64,000 bases of DNA, taken from assembly GCF_003367175.1 (NCBI RefSeq), contig NZ_QRGA01000007.1, forward strand, positions 31,042 through 95,041, written 5' to 3'. A program made the translations under genes and the position numbers. The stretch's first letter is position 1, and every line of letters begins with the position of its first letter. Below, piece after piece: positions 61,532-64,000 of the stretch. Source of the DNA: Trinickia dinghuensis (GTDB taxonomy: Bacteria > Pseudomonadota > Gammaproteobacteria > Burkholderiales > Burkholderiaceae). The notes under the pieces are model-generated. The model searched no databases, had not been told where the DNA came from, and saw nothing but the letters and a program-made list of their open reading frames with translations.

Positions 61532-62698
61532 ATGGTTTCCGATGGTGCCGTGTCAGGGAGTGCTGTACTCGACCGCTTTGCATGTTCAGCTTTGAGCACG
61601 ATCGGCGCGTTGTCCTTGTGGTTCGTTGCCGGATGGCAATGGAGCACGGCGGCCGCTGTTGCCAGCGTTGTGCTGTTGATTGTCGGGCCCCTATTCGACG
61701 GTCGTCGAAGCAAACGTTTCGCGAGCGACAACGTTCAACTGCAAGCCTTCGTCGAAGGCACCGCACAGATTGGTGAAGACCTTCTCCCCGTCTGGAGCGC
61801 GCATCTGGAAAGCTCGCGCTCGCAGATGGAGGTCGCCGTCTCCGCATTGACGACGCGCTTCGCCGCGATCGTTCAACGTCTCGATCAAACGCTGAAAGCT
61901 TCCTCGCAAGACGGCGACGATGCCATCGCGCGCCTGTTCGCGCAAAGCAGCGAACAGCTCGCGAGCGTGCTCGGCGCATTGCGCGACGCCATGGCTAGCA
62001 ATCAGACGATGCACGACGAAGTGAAGGCGTTGAACGGCTTCATCGCCGAGCTGCAAAGCATGGCAACGGAAGTGGCCAGCATCGCCTCGCAAACGAACTT
62101 GCTCGCCGTGAACGCGGCCATCGAAGCTGCCCATGCGGGCGAGCAGGGTAGAGGTTTCGCCGTGCTCGCCAACGAGGTGCGCAAGCTCTCGACGATGTCC
62201 GGCGAAACGGGCCGGCGCATGACGGCCAAGGTCGAGACGATCGCCGAAGCCATCGCCACTGCATCGGATGCCGCTCAAGCGTCCGAGCGCCGCGGCTCGG
62301 ATTCGTCCGTGGTGGCCGAGTCGGTTATCACCGGCGTACTCGGACAACTACGCACCGTCACCGATCGGCTCGAGACATCGGCAAACACGCTTAAAGAAGA
62401 GAGCGCCGGCATTCAAACGGAGATCTGCGACATGCTGGTTCAGTTGCAGTTTCAGGATCGCGTCAGTCAACGCATGGCGCACGTGCGCGACAGCATGGAT
62501 CAATTGCCGCCGCTCCTGACCGACAGCCGCCGGCAGTTCGAAGAATCGGGTGTATTGCACGCCGCCGATGCGTGCGCGCTGCTCGCCGCACTGCAACGCA
62601 GCTATGCAATGGACGACGAGCGCATCACGCATGGCGGCAGCGCAGCGCCGGCCGCCGCGACTGCGACTGAGGCCACGGACGACGTGACCTTCTTTTGA
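61532..62698 (+). CDS. Membrane-anchored methyl-accepting chemotaxis-type signalling protein
   Basis: A 388-residue protein with two closely spaced N-terminal membrane helices (about 14-55) and almost no periplasmic loop. A cytoplasmic MCP signalling domain follows, with the conserved hairpin tip [36 protein letters not shown]. It lacks a ligand-binding domain and a HAMP module, so the input is probably cytoplasmic or membrane-based. The C-terminus (FQDRVSQRM...) resembles PilJ/CheD-type non-canonical receptors. It begins a cheY-STAS-cheA cluster; 61239-61531 before it shows no gene. Confidence 0.88.
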   Translation: MVSDGAVSGSAVLDRFACSALSTIGALSLWFVAGWQWSTAAAVASVVLLIVGPLFDGRRSKRFASDNVQLQAFVEGTAQIGEDLLPVWSAHLESSRSQMEVAVSALTTRFAAIVQRLDQTLKASSQDGDDAIARLFAQSSEQLASVLGALRDAMASNQTMHDEVKALNGFIAELQSMATEVASIASQTNLLAVNAAIEAAHAGEQGRGFAVLANEVRKLSTMSGETGRRMTAKVETIAEAIATASDAAQASERRGSDSSVVAESVITGVLGQLRTVTDRLETSANTLKEESAGIQTEICDMLVQLQFQDRVSQRMAHVRDSMDQLPPLLTDSRRQFEESGVLHAADACALLAALQRSYAMDDERITHGGSAAPAAATATEATDDVTFF

Positions 62699-62730
62699 TC
62701 AATCGATATAAAACGCTACGGGGAAACACT

Positions 62731-63099
62731 TTGGCCAAGACCATCATGATCGTCGACGATTCCGCTTCGCTGCGTCAGGTTGTCGGCATCGCGCTGCGCG
62801 GCGCGGGCTATGACGTCATCGAAGGCAGCGACGGGGTCGATGCATTGAAGAAGCTGACGGGACAGAAGGTCCACCTCATCGTCAGCGACGTGAACATGCC
62901 GAACATGGACGGCATCTCGCTGGTCAAGAAGGTGAAGGAGATGCCGGCCTACAAGTTCACGCCGATCGTGATGCTGACGACGGAGTCTCAAGAAGAGCGC
63001 AAGCGCGAAGGCCAAGCGGCCGGCGCAAAAGCCTGGGTGGTCAAGCCGTTCAATCCGCCTCAATTGCTCGCGGTGGTTCAGAAGCTCGTGCTGCCTTGA
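62731..63099 (+). CDS. cheY: CheY-like response regulator
   Basis: A 122-residue single receiver domain. The phospho-acceptor is D53 in LIVSDVNMP, with D9/D10 in MIVDDSAS, T in MLTTES and K in VVKPF. The TTG start at 62731 is chosen over the one at 62695 because GGGGAA lies 7 nt upstream and it gives the usual AKTI(M)IVDDS start. There is no output domain, as in CheY. It follows the MCP-like gene by 32 nt. Confidence 0.9.
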   Translation: MAKTIMIVDDSASLRQVVGIALRGAGYDVIEGSDGVDALKKLTGQKVHLIVSDVNMPNMDGISLVKKVKEMPAYKFTPIVMLTTESQEERKREGQAAGAKAWVVKPFNPPQLLAVVQKLVLP

Positions 63100-63139
63100 A
63101 CTTGGCCAGCACAACGACACGAGCCCGTACGTCCCCTCA

Positions 63140-63502
63140 TTGAAGGCCCCCATCTTGAACGCGTCCCCCTCAGTGTTCGCCATCGAAGGCGAGCTGACCA
63201 TCTATCGCGCCGCCGAACTCCACGCCGAGTTTCAGCGGGCCGTAATTGGTACCGGTTCCTTTTTTCTCGATCTCTCGGCTGTCACGGAGTTTGACAGCGC
63301 CGGCGTGCAGTTGCTGCTGGCGGCGCGGCGGTCCGTACTCGCCGCCGGTGGCGAGTGGCGCATCGCCGCATCGAGCGATGCGGTTCGTGAAGTGTTGGAC
63401 ACCTTGGGCCTTTATGCGGGCCTTGCGGATACCGGTGTGAGTACCGGCGCCGATACCGGTGCCGATACCGAGACGGCGCGAGCGTCGTCCGCGCATTGCT
63501 GA
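63140..63502 (+). CDS. STAS-domain protein
   Basis: A 120-residue protein with one STAS domain (about 8-95; IEGELTIYRAAEL, then LDLSAVTEFDSAGVQLLLAARR). The Ser in DSAG is the typical phosphorylation site of anti-sigma-antagonist-like STAS proteins. It ends in a Thr/Asp/Gly repeat (TGVSTGADTGADT). The start is TTG 63140 or a nearby in-frame codon. STAS proteins accompany cheA/cheY in several chemosensory clusters. Confidence 0.85.
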   Translation: MKAPILNASPSVFAIEGELTIYRAAELHAEFQRAVIGTGSFFLDLSAVTEFDSAGVQLLLAARRSVLAAGGEWRIAASSDAVREVLDTLGLYAGLADTGVSTGADTGADTETARASSAHC

Positions 63503-63524
63503 CCCGTGCGCAGGAGACACCGAT

Positions 63525-64000
63525 ATGGCCATGAACATGGATGACGCGCTGCAGATCTTCTTCGAGGAAGCGCATGAGCTGCTCACAGAGATGGAAGCGG
63601 CGCTTCTGCGTTTGAGCGAGCAGAGCGGCGACGCGGAATCGATCAACGCGGTGTTTCGCGCAGCGCATACGATCAAAGGTTCGGCGGGACTGTTCGGTCT
63701 CGACGACATCGTCGCATTCACGCATCGTGCGGAAGGCGTACTCGATCGGGTACGCGCCGGGCAGATCGTGCTCGACGATGCGCTGATCGGTACGCTGTTG
63801 GCGAGCGGAGACTACATCGCACGGCTTGTCGGCGCCGTCGAGACGGCCACGCCGCAAGTCGACGATGAAGTCGTGTCTGTCGGGGCGGACCTGAGCGCAA
63901 AGCTCGAGCGCTATTTGGAATCGCAGGCTCGGGCTGCGTCCGGCGGCGAGGCCGGCGAGGCATCGAACACGTCGCGGCGCAACGAGGCTGAACGCGATGG
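63525..64000 (+). CDS. cheA: Chemotaxis histidine kinase CheA (N-terminal part; runs off the window)
   Basis: An open frame from ATG 63525 (CAGGAGA upstream) to the right edge without a stop. The first 110 residues are an HPt domain, with H48 in FRAAHTIKGSAGLFGL as the phospho-accepting His. A Gly/Ala/Glu-rich linker follows. The remaining domains (dimerisation, kinase, CheW-like) lie beyond the window. Confidence 0.93.
   Translation, partial: MAMNMDDALQIFFEEAHELLTEMEAALLRLSEQSGDAESINAVFRAAHTIKGSAGLFGLDDIVAFTHRAEGVLDRVRAGQIVLDDALIGTLLASGDYIARLVGAVETATPQVDDEVVSVGADLSAKLERYLESQARAASGGEAGEASNTSRRNEAERD

Noticed and set aside
1-64000. CRISPR arrays, tRNA, rRNA, riboswitches
   Set aside because: No regular repeat-spacer pattern, tRNA cloverleaf, rRNA segment or recognised riboswitch core was seen by eye; a computed search (for example Infernal or tRNAscan) would be decisive.

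Overview
This is a GC-rich window from a Burkholderiaceae-type genome (Paraburkholderia/Trinickia/Caballeronia-like). The affiliation is inferred from Porin_4-type porins, a DUF4148 protein, a NodT-type RND efflux set, pqqABCDE, and gene pairs typical of that family. No rRNA, tRNA or CRISPR array was seen.

Layout. 1-9.8 kb is a mobile or defence block: a tyrosine recombinase running off the left edge, an IS3 transposase remnant, a WYL-domain regulator, and divergent from it a complete Wadjet anti-plasmid operon (jetABCD). 9.98-10.73 kb holds a broken secreted-effector-like gene followed by an intact small exported protein, possibly an orphan immunity gene. 10.8-19.9 kb is a catabolic/uptake cluster: a GntR/FCD regulator, a 4,5-dihydroxyphthalate-decarboxylase-like protein, a VOC protein, a tripartite tricarboxylate transporter (tctB-tctA-tctC) with a split chromate-type transporter inserted in it, a YVTN propeller and a porin. 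Three TTAG-N5-CTAA-like sites probably tie it together. 20-24 kb holds gene remnants, unknown proteins and a HAF-repeat protein. 24.6-32.7 kb is a two-component system convergent with a tripartite RND pump.

33.4-54.3 kb is the most interesting region, an apparently self-contained alcohol-oxidation system. It has the operon pqqABCDE-exbB-exbD, a sigma54 activator (EBP), a TonB-dependent receptor behind a small coupled ORF, a PQQ alcohol dehydrogenase with the WDYD lanthanide signature, a XoxJ-like domain fused to cytochrome c, a sigma70-family factor, TonB, an aldehyde dehydrogenase, a porin and acetyl-CoA synthetase. By eye, the starts of pqqA, the receptor operon, the dehydrogenase, the aldehyde dehydrogenase and acs each carry a -24/-12 promoter. 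Each also has one or two copies of a 17-bp element, TGTYTC-N5-GCGACA or a close variant. I infer one EBP regulon covering cofactor synthesis, metal or PQQ uptake, and oxidation of an alcohol (ethanol-like) through aldehyde and acetate to acetyl-CoA.

54.9-58.7 kb is a molybdate/tungstate uptake and storage set, including a permease-ATPase fusion and a di-Mop protein, then a MoaD-like protein. 58.8-61.2 kb encodes a BNR-repeat protein and an MFS transporter. 61.5-64 kb begins a chemosensory cluster (MCP-like, CheY, STAS, CheA) that runs off the right edge.
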